A stretch of DNA of 64,000 nucleotides from an uncultured Flavobacteriaceae bacterium (GCA_947498845.1 CANMLX010000002.1:186001-250000); one strand, 5' to 3'; positions 48,598-60,250 are shown, numbered from the stretch's first letter. Program-made: numbers and translations. The notes: generated by a model from the letters alone, not told the origin.

Positions 48598-48700
48598 TGC
48601 AATAAAATCTTCGTATGGCATTACTAAATCATCAAAATAAAATTTTAATCTTGAAATAGTTTTTCACATTATTCACATTTTTTTTCTTTACTATTTATAA

Positions 48701-48934
48701 ATGCTCAAAAAATTAAGTGATTTGGAATTAAATACCATTGATTCTTTATTTATAAAAAATATGAAGATGTCTGTAAATGCTATGCAAAATATAGAAGAAC
48801 TATTAGAAATGATTGTTAAAGACAATTCTTATGTTATGAGCAAATACCAAGATAAACTGCTTAATAGTAGAACTAAGAATTGGATTTCTAAAATCGAAAA
48901 GTTATCTAAAGAACAACCTACATTTTTGGCCTAG
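48701..48934 (+). CDS. Small hypothetical protein
   Basis: 77 residues, mostly helical and charged: MLKKLSDLELNTIDSLFIKNM, IEELLEMIVKDNSYVMSKYQDKLLNSRTKNWISKIEKLSKEQ. There is no signal peptide, membrane segment or recognised domain. The codon composition is similar to its neighbours and there is an AT-rich region before it, so it may be real, but I recognise no family. It lies between the clpB terminator and repeat copy C. Confidence 0.5.
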   Translation: MLKKLSDLELNTIDSLFIKNMKMSVNAMQNIEELLEMIVKDNSYVMSKYQDKLLNSRTKNWISKIEKLSKEQPTFLA

Positions 48935-48966
48935 GAGCTGCTCATCTACCAAGCAAACTTGGTGTT

Positions 48967-49131
48967 ATACCAAATAAACTACAAAGTTATGCTAAAAATA
49001 CACAGTTGCTTTTTTCTCTTTTGAAGCTGTGGGATGTTTGCATAGCATAGCTATGTAAGCATTACCAAAATAAAGAAAGAGGAAAAATGAACACCTATTT
49101 TGGCGTAATTATATGGATTATTTGTTACTAT
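48967..49131. repeat. ATACCA inverted-repeat element, copy C (about 165 bp)
   Basis: Starts ATACCAAATAAACTACAAAG and ends with an imperfect reverse complement (ATTACGCC region inverted, GGCGTAATTATATGG...TTTGTTACTAT). About 18 of 29 end positions pair. The centre holds GCATAGCATAGCTATGT, a palindromic match to copies B and D. No coding frame. The element sits between the 77-residue gene and the tetR operator. Confidence 0.45.
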
Positions 49132-49184
49132 ACAACTATTAAAGAATAAAGGATATACTGTAAAAGCTGTTTTATAAAATAAAT

Positions 49185-49226
49185 AACATATAAAAAATAT
49201 ACCAATTGGTATATTTTTTATATGTT
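49185..49226. promoter_or_regulatory. Perfect 42-bp palindrome: tetR operator
   Basis: Both 21-base arms are exact reverse complements around the core ATATACCAATTGGTATAT. The palindrome ends inside a -7-like box TATGTTTG (49221-49228), 8 bases before the tetR ATG at 49236. A second, one-mismatch copy (TATACTAATTGGTATA, 49849-49864) lies before the thioesterase gene. Both are strong candidates for TetR binding and autorepression. Confidence 0.75.
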
Positions 49227-49235
49227 TGTACTATC

Positions 49236-49832
49236 ATGACAACAAAAGCCTTACAAACAGCTAAATATATTATTAAAATTTCTGCTCCAATTTTCAATAA
49301 AAATGGATATGCAGCAACCACACTTAATGATATAACTAAAGCTACTGGTTTAACCAAAGGGGCTATTTATGGCAACTTTAAAAATAAGGAAGATCTAGCT
49401 TTTGCTTCGTTTAAATACATGGTAAAATGTATTATGAAACCTTTATCAGAACATTTAAGCTCGAGCAATTACCCTATAAAAAAATTATATCTTATTACAG
49501 ACTTCTATAGAAATTACTATTACCTGAGCAAGCAAATAGGTGGCTGTCCCCTACTTAATATTGGTGTTGATGCTAATAATCGTAATTCAGAATTATTACA
49601 TAAAGTAAGACATGTAATTCAACGTATACAAGACCAATTGTGTACCATTATTGAAGATGGGATAGAAGCTAACGAAATATCATCGGATATTAATGCTATG
49701 CAGTATGCCAAACGCATAGATACCATGATACAGGGCGCTATTTTTATGTCCTATACTATGGATGAAGATATTTATATTTCGGATACAATGGATTTAATAG
49801 ACAATATTATAACTAAAGAACTAAAAATTTAA
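49236..49832 (+). CDS. TetR-family transcriptional regulator
   Basis: 198 residues from ATG 49236 (MTTKALQTAKY); an upstream frame to 49206 overlaps the operator. N-terminal helix-turn-helix: GYAATTLNDITKATGLTKGAIYGNFKNKEDLAFASF. The C-terminal ligand-binding helices are typical of TetR (LYLITDFYRNYYYLSKQIGGCPLLNIGVDANN). In such families an acyl-CoA or other small molecule is often the ligand, and the downstream thioesterase hints at acyl metabolism, but this is inference. Flanked by matching palindromes, so probably autoregulated. Confidence 0.92.
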   Translation: MTTKALQTAKYIIKISAPIFNKNGYAATTLNDITKATGLTKGAIYGNFKNKEDLAFASFKYMVKCIMKPLSEHLSSSNYPIKKLYLITDFYRNYYYLSKQIGGCPLLNIGVDANNRNSELLHKVRHVIQRIQDQLCTIIEDGIEANEISSDINAMQYAKRIDTMIQGAIFMSYTMDEDIYISDTMDLIDNIITKELKI

Positions 49833-49848
49833 TTTTTTTAATTAAAAA

Positions 49849-49864
49849 TATACTAATTGGTATA
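49849..49864. promoter_or_regulatory. Second TetR-type operator before the thioesterase gene
   Basis: TATACTAATTGGTATA, a palindrome with one mismatch relative to the core of the tetR operator. It lies 17 bases before the thioesterase start at 49881 and just after the tetR stop. Supports direct control of the thioesterase by the adjacent regulator. Confidence 0.6.
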
Positions 49865-49880
49865 AAAAATAACATATCGT

Positions 49881-50387
49881 ATGCATCAGCTTCCTAAAAT
49901 TTTAAAGAGTGAAACAAAAATAAGGTTTCAAGATTGTGATCCATTTAACCATCTTAACAATGGTAGCTATATTAATTATTTTATGAATCATCGCGAAGAT
50001 GTTTTAATAAAATACTATAAATTAGATATTTATAAAATCGCTTTAAAAGAAGGTAAAAGTTGGGTATCCAGCAGTAACCAAATTGCTTATTTAAAGCCTG
50101 CTTTATTAATGGAAACCGTAGTTATTGAGTCTCAATTAATTGATTATAATGATAGTGAATTAAAAGTTGAAATGCGTATGTATAATGAAGATAAAAGTCA
50201 TCTAAAAGCTGTTATTTGGTGTGGCTTTGTACATTTTAATCTTTTAAAACAAAAAAGAGAAACCCATAACGATCATTTTATAAGATTATTTGAATCTGTA
50301 AATAGTGCTGTAGAAGCACAAAACTTTGAAGATAGAATTAGACTGTTTAAAAATAAGATTTTAAGCACCCAAAACATAAATCATTAA
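49881..50387 (+). CDS. Acyl-CoA thioesterase (hotdog fold)
   Basis: 168 residues. The start includes TKIRFQDCDPFNHLNNGSYINYFMNHRED, the 4-hydroxybenzoyl-CoA thioesterase block, with Asp in DCDP as the expected catalytic acid. The second half has SWVSSSNQIAYLKPALLMETVVIESQLIDYNDSELKVEMRMYNED. The substrate is unknown. It is placed 48 bases after tetR with its own palindromic site, so it is the probable target gene. Confidence 0.88.
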   Translation: MHQLPKILKSETKIRFQDCDPFNHLNNGSYINYFMNHREDVLIKYYKLDIYKIALKEGKSWVSSSNQIAYLKPALLMETVVIESQLIDYNDSELKVEMRMYNEDKSHLKAVIWCGFVHFNLLKQKRETHNDHFIRLFESVNSAVEAQNFEDRIRLFKNKILSTQNINH

Positions 50388-50456
50388 CTATCAGTAAATT
50401 GAACTTACATCACTCAAAATAAAAAGGAAAAATTTATAGAATTTAATTTATTTTAT

Positions 50457-50464
50457 TAACTTTG
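50457..50464 (+). promoter_or_regulatory. Candidate -7 promoter box before deoC
   Basis: TAACTTTG fits the Bacteroidota -7 consensus TAnnTTTG exactly. It lies 57 bases before the deoC ATG at 50522. No matching TTG at the usual 19-base spacing, so the assignment is weak. Confidence 0.35.
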
Positions 50465-50521
50465 TAGTTGTTTTGCCCCCCAAAGCACCGTGAATTTTTA
50501 TTATTAAACCTACGTACCCTA

Positions 50522-51199
50522 ATGAACATTTCTAAGCATGTAGATTATACATCTTCAAACCCTACAACAACAAAAAATGAGGTTATTGACCTCTGTCAAT
50601 TTGCTAAAAAAAATAAAATAAATTCTGTTTGTATTGGTAACAATTATGTTCCATTAGCAAAACAATTACTTGCCGATTCTAATGTAGAAATATCAACTAT
50701 AATTGGCTATCCTTTAGGTAGTATAGATACAAAGTCTAAAGTTAGTATGGCTCAAAAAGCCATAGAAGAAGGCGCTAGTGAAATTGATATGGTGATAGAT
50801 ATTGCATCACTAAAAAACAAAAATTACAATTCTGTTTTAAGCGATATTAATGAAGTAAAATCTGCAATAGGCAATAAACCTTTAAAAGTAATTTTAGAAA
50901 TACCAGAACTAAATAAAAATGAAATAGTAAAAGCGTGTGAAATTTGTCTGGATGCTAATGCAGATTATATTAGAACTTCAACTGGATATTCTAAAGGAGG
51001 TGCTACCTTAGCTGCTGTAAAAATTATAAAAAAGACCGTAAGAAAACAAATTAAAATTGATGCTTGTGGTGATATAAATGATTTTAAAACTGCTGCAAGA
51101 TACATTGAAGCTGGAGCAGATAGAGTAGCCACATCTTCGAATATAGACACTAGCCTTAATGAAACTGAACGTGAAAGTGGTAAAGCTATTTTTAGTTAA
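50522..51199 (+). CDS. deoC: Deoxyribose-phosphate aldolase
   Basis: Splits 2-deoxyribose 5-phosphate to glyceraldehyde 3-phosphate and acetaldehyde; cytosolic TIM barrel. 225 residues from ATG 50522 (MNISKHVDYTSS). EIDMVIDIASLKNKNY and LKVILEIPELNKNEIVKAC are family blocks, the Schiff-base lysine is in YIRTSTGYSKGGAT, and the KIDACGDIND block follows. The longer open frame to 50468 begins inside the promoter region. No other nucleoside catabolism gene is adjacent. Confidence 0.94.
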   Translation: MNISKHVDYTSSNPTTTKNEVIDLCQFAKKNKINSVCIGNNYVPLAKQLLADSNVEISTIIGYPLGSIDTKSKVSMAQKAIEEGASEIDMVIDIASLKNKNYNSVLSDINEVKSAIGNKPLKVILEIPELNKNEIVKACEICLDANADYIRTSTGYSKGGATLAAVKIIKKTVRKQIKIDACGDINDFKTAARYIEAGADRVATSSNIDTSLNETERESGKAIFS

Positions 51200-51220
51200 A
51201 ATTATAGTACACTTTTTTTA

Positions 51221-52084
51221 TTAGTACATTTTCAATTTAAATCTAATTGAGTTTCCTGTATATTTTTGTGCTAATGTAGCTATTGCTTCATTTGTTAATT
51301 GTAAAATCCTGGGATATCCACCTGTAGTTTGACAATCTTTCATTAAAATGATAAGCTTACCCGAGGGCGTTAATTGTACAGTACCAGGCATAACTCCAGT
51401 GGTTAATATGGAGCTTATGTTATTTTCTAAAGTTTCACTAAGTTGATAAGCCATTCTATTGTTGTCTTTCGAAATTTTAAATGACCTCGAAAATAATTCG
51501 TTTTGTTCCTCTCCTGATAGTTTATCATATTCTGGCCCTTTAAAAACTACTATTTCATGCGATTTTAAATAGTGGTTTCTAACCTTTAATCTAGAATACA
51601 TTTTTTTTGGAGGCTTATCATATTCTTCAATTTTTAACACCTCCCCTTTTACTAAAACATTCTGCTTTGTTATACCATTATACATGCTATAACTCCCCAT
51701 AACATATTCAGATTTAAAACCTTTATAAACTGCTAAATAGCATCTAAACCCTGCTTGTAACCTTCCAAAACTTAAAATATCGCCTTTATTAATAAATACT
51801 AATCTATAATTTTTAATAGCATTACCATTAACACAAGGATTTATATAGGCACCCGAAATACATATTGAAGTATTAACTTGAAACTCTAATTTTGGGCCGC
51901 TCATAGTAATCTCGAGCACAGCACATTCAGGGGTATTTCCTAATAAATAATTTGCAGTTTTTGCAGCTATAGCATCCATAACTCCAGATATTGGCACGCC
52001 ATATTGCTTAAACCCATTACGACCAAAATCCTGCACTGTTGTATAAAAACCTGGATGTATAATTTTAATCATATAATGTTTCAT
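51221..52084 (-). CDS. pxpC: 5-oxoprolinase subunit C (biotin-dependent carboxyltransferase-like)
   Basis: 287 residues. Large subunit partner of PxpAB, converting 5-oxoproline to glutamate with ATP. IIHPGFYTTVQDFGRNGFKQYGVPISGVMDAIAAKTANYLLGN is the family N-terminus, and DGIT-like and GGYPRILQLTNEAIATLAQKY end it. A later start at 52072 (MIKIIHPGF) fits homologues as well. It overlaps pxpB by 20 bases. No transporter gene accompanies the set here. Confidence 0.92.
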   Translation of the reverse strand: MKHYMIKIIHPGFYTTVQDFGRNGFKQYGVPISGVMDAIAAKTANYLLGNTPECAVLEITMSGPKLEFQVNTSICISGAYINPCVNGNAIKNYRLVFINKGDILSFGRLQAGFRCYLAVYKGFKSEYVMGSYSMYNGITKQNVLVKGEVLKIEEYDKPPKKMYSRLKVRNHYLKSHEIVVFKGPEYDKLSGEEQNELFSRSFKISKDNNRMAYQLSETLENNISSILTTGVMPGTVQLTPSGKLIILMKDCQTTGGYPRILQLTNEAIATLAQKYTGNSIRFKLKMY

Positions 52085-52796
52085 TTATTATTTGATATAC
52101 ACCAGCGTCCACAAGAGTTTTTATATTTTTATAATCCATAAGTGATATTGGATAAAACTCTAAACGGTCTCCTGCTTTAGCAAAACAAGGAGGGTTTTTC
52201 GAGCTCTCAAAAAAATTAACTGGAGTATTACCTATAACATGCCAACCTGCTGGACTTATAGAAGGATAAATTCCTGTTTGACTACCGCCTATAGCTACAG
52301 AACCTTTTTCAATTTTAGAACGAGGTAACGCTCTTCTTGGTGTTACTAATAATTTATCTAAGCCTCCCAAATATAAAAACCCAGGTAAAAACCCTATGAA
52401 ATATACAATATATCGTTTTTCGGAATGCTTCTTTATGATCTCTTCAGTAGGCATATTTTTAGAAATAGATAATTCTTCTAAATCTATACCAAAATTAGAA
52501 TTATAGCACACAGGGATTTTCCATAATGTACGCATTGGTTTATTTATTTCTAACAAAGAATTATAAAGTTGCTCTAAAACGCCCTTTTCTTTTTTAAAAT
52601 TAAAATCATTTTTAGCATATGTTATTAATATGGAATTATAAGCATGATTTAGAGTTATGTGTTTTGAATCATAAAACGTTTCTATTTTAAATTTAAAATC
52701 TAAAATAGCATTTAAAATAGTTTCATCTATGTTATGTTTCCATTCTATAAGAATAGATTTTTCTCCAAACTGTTTATACAATATCATAAAACTCAT
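52065..52796 (-). CDS. pxpB: 5-oxoprolinase subunit B
   Basis: 243 residues, KipI-like. IPVCYNSNFGIDLEELSISKNMPTEEIIKKHSEKRYIVYFIGFLPGFLYLGGLDKLLVTPRRALPRSKIEKGSVAIGGSQTGIYP is characteristic in its conserved parts: the FLPGFLYLGGL and PR...VPxGSV-type blocks, and AGWHVIGNTP. It pairs with PxpC as the ATP-dependent part. Overlaps pxpC, and lies six bases after pxpA. Confidence 0.93.
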   Translation of the reverse strand: MSFMILYKQFGEKSILIEWKHNIDETILNAILDFKFKIETFYDSKHITLNHAYNSILITYAKNDFNFKKEKGVLEQLYNSLLEINKPMRTLWKIPVCYNSNFGIDLEELSISKNMPTEEIIKKHSEKRYIVYFIGFLPGFLYLGGLDKLLVTPRRALPRSKIEKGSVAIGGSQTGIYPSISPAGWHVIGNTPVNFFESSKNPPCFAKAGDRLEFYPISLMDYKNIKTLVDAGVYQIINETLYD

Positions 52797-52802
52797 TACT
52801 AT

Positions 52803-53543
52803 TTATGCTATACTAATTCCTTTTTTTTCTAATCTTTTTTTTAGCTCTCTAATCAAAATTATGGCTTTAGGATGATCGCCGTGAATACAAAAGGTCTCTG
52901 CTTTAATTTCTATTTCACGACCTAACAATGTTTTCAATGTATTATTTCTAATAATGCTATAAACGTGTTTAAACATAGCCTCGTGATCTTCTATAATGGC
53001 TTGTTTGTGTTGTCTTGACACCAGACTTAAATCATCATTATAATTTCTATCTGCAAAAGCCTCATAAACTATTGGTATTTTATTTTGAGTAGCTATAGCT
53101 GCAATTACAGAGTTATAAGGCACATAAAGCTGTATTGGTAAACCAATACTTTTAACAACTTTCACTATTATTTTTGCTGTTTCTGCATCTTTAGCTGCTA
53201 AATTATAAAGAGCGCCATGAGGTTTTACATGATTAAGAGCTATGCCTTCTTTATTGGTTACATTAATTAATGCATTTACCTGGTCTTGTAAACTTTTAAA
53301 TAAATCTTCAGAAGAAATATCCATTAGTACTCTACCAAATTTTTTTTTATCTGGAAAAGCAGGATGCGCACCTATTTTTACATTATGTATATTAGCAAGT
53401 TTTACACTATGTTTCATGGATATCGCATCTCCATGGTGTCCTCCACAGGCAATATTACATGATGACAAAAAAGGCATTAATTGAGCTTCGTTGCCTATAC
53501 CCTCCCCTAAATCTGCGTTGATATCTATTCTAAGATTATTCAT
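52803..53543 (-). CDS. pxpA: 5-oxoprolinase subunit A (LamB/YcsF family)
   Basis: 246 residues. Starts RIDINADLGEGIGNEAQLMPFLSSCNIACGGHHGDAISM with the metal-type Asp/His cluster, and continues HNVKIGAHPAFPDKKKFGR, LNHVKPHGALYN, AFADRNYNDDLSLVSRQHKQAII and FCIHGDHPKA. First gene of pxpABC, dedicated to 5-oxoproline (pyroglutamate) salvage. Divergent from the beta-galactosidase across 128 bases. Confidence 0.95.
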   Translation of the reverse strand: MNNLRIDINADLGEGIGNEAQLMPFLSSCNIACGGHHGDAISMKHSVKLANIHNVKIGAHPAFPDKKKFGRVLMDISSEDLFKSLQDQVNALINVTNKEGIALNHVKPHGALYNLAAKDAETAKIIVKVVKSIGLPIQLYVPYNSVIAAIATQNKIPIVYEAFADRNYNDDLSLVSRQHKQAIIEDHEAMFKHVYSIIRNNTLKTLLGREIEIKAETFCIHGDHPKAIILIRELKKRLEKKGISIA

Positions 53544-53623
53544 AATATCAATATGTTATTAAAAAAAAGCTATCTGTTATATTTAAACGCTTGTACCTAC
53601 AGTAAATGCTAGAGATAAATAAA

Positions 53624-53631
53624 TATATTTG
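53624..53631 (+). promoter_or_regulatory. Candidate -7 promoter box before the beta-galactosidase
   Basis: TATATTTG matches the -7 consensus TAnnTTTG, 41 bases before the GH2 start codon. No TTG at the usual distance, so this is tentative. Confidence 0.35.
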
Positions 53632-53662
53632 TTTTCCATTTTTAGCTAAATTAAACAATTAA

Positions 53663-56935
<3,273 letters not shown>

Positions 56936-56976
56936 CAATAAACAACTAGCTTTGTTTAAAATTTAAAACATACATA

Positions 56977-57543
56977 ATGAAGTATCATCTTTCTAATATG
57001 TTGTGTTTAGATATTTATTTATCTAGCCTAACCAACGATGAGTATAAAAAAATAGAGCACAAGATTCTACCCTCGAATCCTAAATCTGTACCTCTTTTGA
57101 GTTGGGATATTTATGCAGAAGACTATTATAAAAAATTAATTGAAGGAAAAAAGACTATTGAAAAAAAGGAAGTATTTCAACTAGCTAAAAAGTTTAATTG
57201 GGCAAACGACCTAAGCTCTGATTTTTCTAAAAATGACTATGAGGCCTTAATTATCACCGATATAAATCAAAAAATTATATGGGTTAACGAAGGCTTTTCA
57301 AAGATGACAGGATATTCAAAAAAATTTGCAATAAACAAAACACCAAAATTTTTACAAGGCAATAACACCTCCTTAGAAACTAAAAATAGATTAAGAAATA
57401 AGCTTTTAAAACAAGAACCTTTTAAAGAGATAATTGTTAATTATAAAAAAGACAAAACGCCATATCATTGTGAAGTAAAAATTATACCATTATATAATAA
57501 ACAAACCACCCACTTTATTGCTTTTGAGAAACAAGTTATATAA
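56977..57543 (+). CDS. PAS (LOV-like) domain protein lacking the photoactive cysteine
   Basis: 188 residues. The N-terminal ~75 residues are helical (LTNDEYKKIEHKILPSNPKSVPLLSWDIYAEDYYKKL). The PAS domain covers about 88-188: LIITDINQKIIWVNEGFSKMTGYSKKFAINKTPKFLQGNNTSLETK. This looks like the LOV block GxNCRFLQG, but Pro stands in the place of the flavin-binding cysteine (TPKFLQG). So it should not form the LOV adduct, though FMN or another ligand may still bind. No output domain is attached; signalling would need a partner. Confidence 0.85.
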   Translation: MKYHLSNMLCLDIYLSSLTNDEYKKIEHKILPSNPKSVPLLSWDIYAEDYYKKLIEGKKTIEKKEVFQLAKKFNWANDLSSDFSKNDYEALIITDINQKIIWVNEGFSKMTGYSKKFAINKTPKFLQGNNTSLETKNRLRNKLLKQEPFKEIIVNYKKDKTPYHCEVKIIPLYNKQTTHFIAFEKQVI

Positions 57544-57580
57544 TTTTTATAGTTACAGAATACATTCAAATTTAATTAAA

Positions 57581-57715
57581 AGGAAGCTGTCTAAAAAGTG
57601 TCATTCTGAATAAAATGAAGCATCTCATTAAATCATAAAAACCTGATTTAAAACAAAATAAGATTCATCGCTATGGCCCTGAATAACATTACTAATCGCT
57701 TTTTAGACAGCCTCT
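57581..57715. repeat. GCTGTCTAAAAAG inverted-repeat element between convergent genes
   Basis: Ends are inverted repeats (AGGAAGCTGTCTAAAAAG at 57581 and CTTTTTAGACAGCCTCTT ending near 57714). Between them a second, weaker inverted repeat is nested, made of GTCATTCTGAATAAAATGAA and its near complement, a motif often seen between flavobacterial genes. No coding frame. It lies between the PAS gene and the convergent 703-residue protein gene, so it may also end transcription in both directions. Possible miniature transposon (MITE). Confidence 0.55.
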
Positions 57716-57727
57716 TACATTTCTGTT

Positions 57728-57740
57728 TGTGTGTGTGTGT
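57728..57740. repeat. Short TG microsatellite
   Basis: (TG)6T tract just before the 3' end of the minus-strand 703-residue gene, outside the coding region. Short and in non-coding DNA. Confidence 0.6.
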
Positions 57741-57745
57741 CAACA

Positions 57746-59857
57746 TTACTCTAAACAGAACCCTCTTGATATATTTTGAGAACGTTTACCTACATAGGAG
57801 CTATTCATTATAGTCCTATCATAAGCATGAATATGTATGGTATAACCACATGCTGGTAAAATAGCTGTATCTATTTCCCAATCACCTTCAATAAAATCAT
57901 AATTACTATCTTGATCATTAATCGTAATTTTTAGACTTCCAGATGATGTTGTAGTATCACTTGATGATAATGATGCCGTTTGTATTATTCCAGCTGGATT
58001 AAAAGGCGCTAAACTTAATTTAACATGATCTAAGTGTCTGTCGTTTTTAACCTTAAACTCACCTTTAATAACTGTACCAATAGAGAATTTACCACAATTG
58101 CCCATGCCTGTTGTTATATCTAGTGATACTTCTGGTCTATCTTTATCTACCATAAACCTAATTGTTTCACTTTTTTGGCCTGTTTCACTTTCAATATATA
58201 ATTCATGCATTCCTGGATCTGTAGGCTTAATTAATGCTAGAATATCATCATTAACTTCTTTTTGAATGTTTCCTGTGGGCTTAGGTAAATAATCATAAAA
58301 ACCTGCTACTGCAGATTGCACAACATTTGCTTCAGACTCGGTACCTAACACTGTATTAAATGTGGTTACTTTAACAGTGAAATTTTTATTAAAAGGTACA
58401 AAACTACCACCCGGTTCTTTAAGCATTACTTTGTACTTTGAGATTGGACTCTGGTTTATAATTTTTCCTGTAATAAAAACATTACCATCAAAAGGGCTAT
58501 AATTTCCTTCTATGGAATTGGCCATGCCACTTGGTCCGCTTGCAAGCCCTGTTACTTGATCTATAATATCCTCATCTACACCTCCTATACTTTCTATCCA
58601 AGGTTGATTTAATGTTCCAGGTAACCCTTTTGGAAATGGTTTAATTTCAACATCACAAACTTCCCAATCTCCCCAAGTAGCTACATAGTTAGGATTGTTA
58701 GGTTGTGGTGGTGTATTCCATGATAGTATTCCTTTTATCTTAGCTTTCCCTTCTTTACAATACTTCTTTTGGTAAGGTGTTAATTCTACTGGTAAAAATG
58801 CATTATACCAAAGTCCTTCTTTTGGTATTTGATTAATATCAAAAACAGTAACCGAAGATGTTCCCTTAAATTCCCATCCAGAACCAAAATCCATATAAAA
58901 AGCTACATATTCTTTACTCCCATTGCTACATAAGTTTCCTGAATAACCTGATGCTTTTTTTATTTGAATATCTGCATGTAACTCGTCATACCTCCTATTT
59001 AAACCAATGCATTTTAATTCTTCGTATGTAGTATTAAACTTGGGGTTTTTTAAAACACCTAATATTTTAGAGACATCGATTTTTGCTAATTGAAATTTGT
59101 TTTTACTTTTTATAATATCATCCAAACTAAAACCAGTATCAACACTTTTTAATGCCATGGTTACCAAGCGAGCATCGTCGACATCCTTTTTATAAACTGC
59201 TTTTAGCTTATCGAGTTTTACTATAGGGGTTGTTTTGGCTGCTAGTAATGATGATATGTTTACTGTTGGGGTGATAATATCATCTATAGCTATAGGTGTT
59301 TCAAAAATGGGCGGAATTTGAAATATAAGTTTTGGAGCTATTTGTATTCTAGCTTCTTTAACATTACCCCAAACAGGTGTATAGTTTGGTGTGTTTGCTG
59401 GTGGCGCTATATTCCAAGATAAAATAGCTCTTACATTTGGCAATACTGGATCTTCATTACATCTCCTTATAACCTCTGGTGTAATTTTTAATTTAACACC
59501 ATAACAAAGCCCTTTATGATCTTCAATGTCATGAATTTTAAAACCTGTAACTCCCAAATCAACCCAATTGCCATTATTTTCATAATCAATATAAAACCTA
59601 ACGTATTCATAACTCCCAGACTGGCAATGATCACCAAGGTATCCTGATTGATTTTTAATATGGACTGTTGCCCTTAATAGCTTAGTTTTTGGATGGTAAC
59701 TAACACATTTTAGTTCTTCGTAATTTACAGAAGATACCAATTGCTTTACTGGTTCTCCAAACGTTTTAACATCTAAATTTCCATAATAATTTAAATTGGA
59801 TAACAAGTTAAATTTAAAGCCAGAACGATCGTCTAATTTTAATTCTTTTACTTTCAT
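57746..59857 (-). CDS. 703-residue protein with duplicated unknown module
   Basis: I recognise no family. No signal peptide is evident (MKVKELKLDDRSGFKFNLLS). Two related modules of about 130 residues lie at 46-174 and 278-407. Both start YEELKC, contain SGY-G-C-G-EYV-FY, and include ILSWN-PP followed by P-WG. Three cysteines are conserved in each (C51/C283, C78/C310, C133/C367). A long linker (178-275), then an Ig-like C-terminal half (about 450-703; PEVSLDITTGMGNCGKFSIGTVIKGEF, YTIHIHAYDR). This could be a surface or toxin-associated adhesion-type protein, but that is speculation. Separate gene, not in an operon. Confidence 0.75.
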   Translation of the reverse strand: MKVKELKLDDRSGFKFNLLSNLNYYGNLDVKTFGEPVKQLVSSVNYEELKCVSYHPKTKLLRATVHIKNQSGYLGDHCQSGSYEYVRFYIDYENNGNWVDLGVTGFKIHDIEDHKGLCYGVKLKITPEVIRRCNEDPVLPNVRAILSWNIAPPANTPNYTPVWGNVKEARIQIAPKLIFQIPPIFETPIAIDDIITPTVNISSLLAAKTTPIVKLDKLKAVYKKDVDDARLVTMALKSVDTGFSLDDIIKSKNKFQLAKIDVSKILGVLKNPKFNTTYEELKCIGLNRRYDELHADIQIKKASGYSGNLCSNGSKEYVAFYMDFGSGWEFKGTSSVTVFDINQIPKEGLWYNAFLPVELTPYQKKYCKEGKAKIKGILSWNTPPQPNNPNYVATWGDWEVCDVEIKPFPKGLPGTLNQPWIESIGGVDEDIIDQVTGLASGPSGMANSIEGNYSPFDGNVFITGKIINQSPISKYKVMLKEPGGSFVPFNKNFTVKVTTFNTVLGTESEANVVQSAVAGFYDYLPKPTGNIQKEVNDDILALIKPTDPGMHELYIESETGQKSETIRFMVDKDRPEVSLDITTGMGNCGKFSIGTVIKGEFKVKNDRHLDHVKLSLAPFNPAGIIQTASLSSSDTTTSSGSLKITINDQDSNYDFIEGDWEIDTAILPACGYTIHIHAYDRTIMNSSYVGKRSQNISRGFCLE

Positions 59858-60250
59858 AATTGTTCGTTTTAAGATTGAACAACAAAATTCAGAATTATTA
59901 TAGCTCTAAGTAATAGGTTTTACTTGCATTTTGGAAAGGGGTTTCCCCTTAAATATTTATAGGTAAAATACTTACACCTTAAATTTATACTGTGAATGAG
60001 TACTTCTGTATATGTTTACAACGTAAAATTTAACCCGTATTATGCAATAGAACATCTATTACAACTTCCAATTGCTTCAAAAACTTACACTTTGCAATAT
60101 TTTTTAATTTCATCATAGCGATATTATATTAAAATTAAGAAAACACTAGTTTTTATTGCACTTGAAACCTTCATAACGAAGTTCTAATGCATAAAGTTTA
60201 ATCAAAGTTTTTTAACATTTAGCATTATATACCATGATGTTACTACCACA
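59858..60250. other. Gene-free stretch upstream of the 703-residue gene
   Basis: AT-rich region without coding frame. It contains the TTTAACCC hairpin motif (60029-60065) and the promoter side of the 703-residue gene. I see no other structure. Confidence 0.5.
60029..60065. repeat. TTTAACCC hairpin motif, copy 2
   Basis: TTTAACCC, two bases, ATTAT, three bases, then hairpin AATAGA, ACA, TCTATT, followed by ACAAC. Matches the layout at 26478-26513, where hairpin arms have different bases that still pair. Confidence 0.4.

Noticed and set aside
48935-48990. tRNA-like sequence (reverse complement contains a D-loop-like TTGGTAGA)
   Set aside because: No acceptor stem or anticodon arm can be folded; it overlaps the end of repeat copy C.
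57725-57745. TG repeat as a phase-variation tract
   Set aside because: It lies outside any coding frame or promoter and is short; no evidence of switching.
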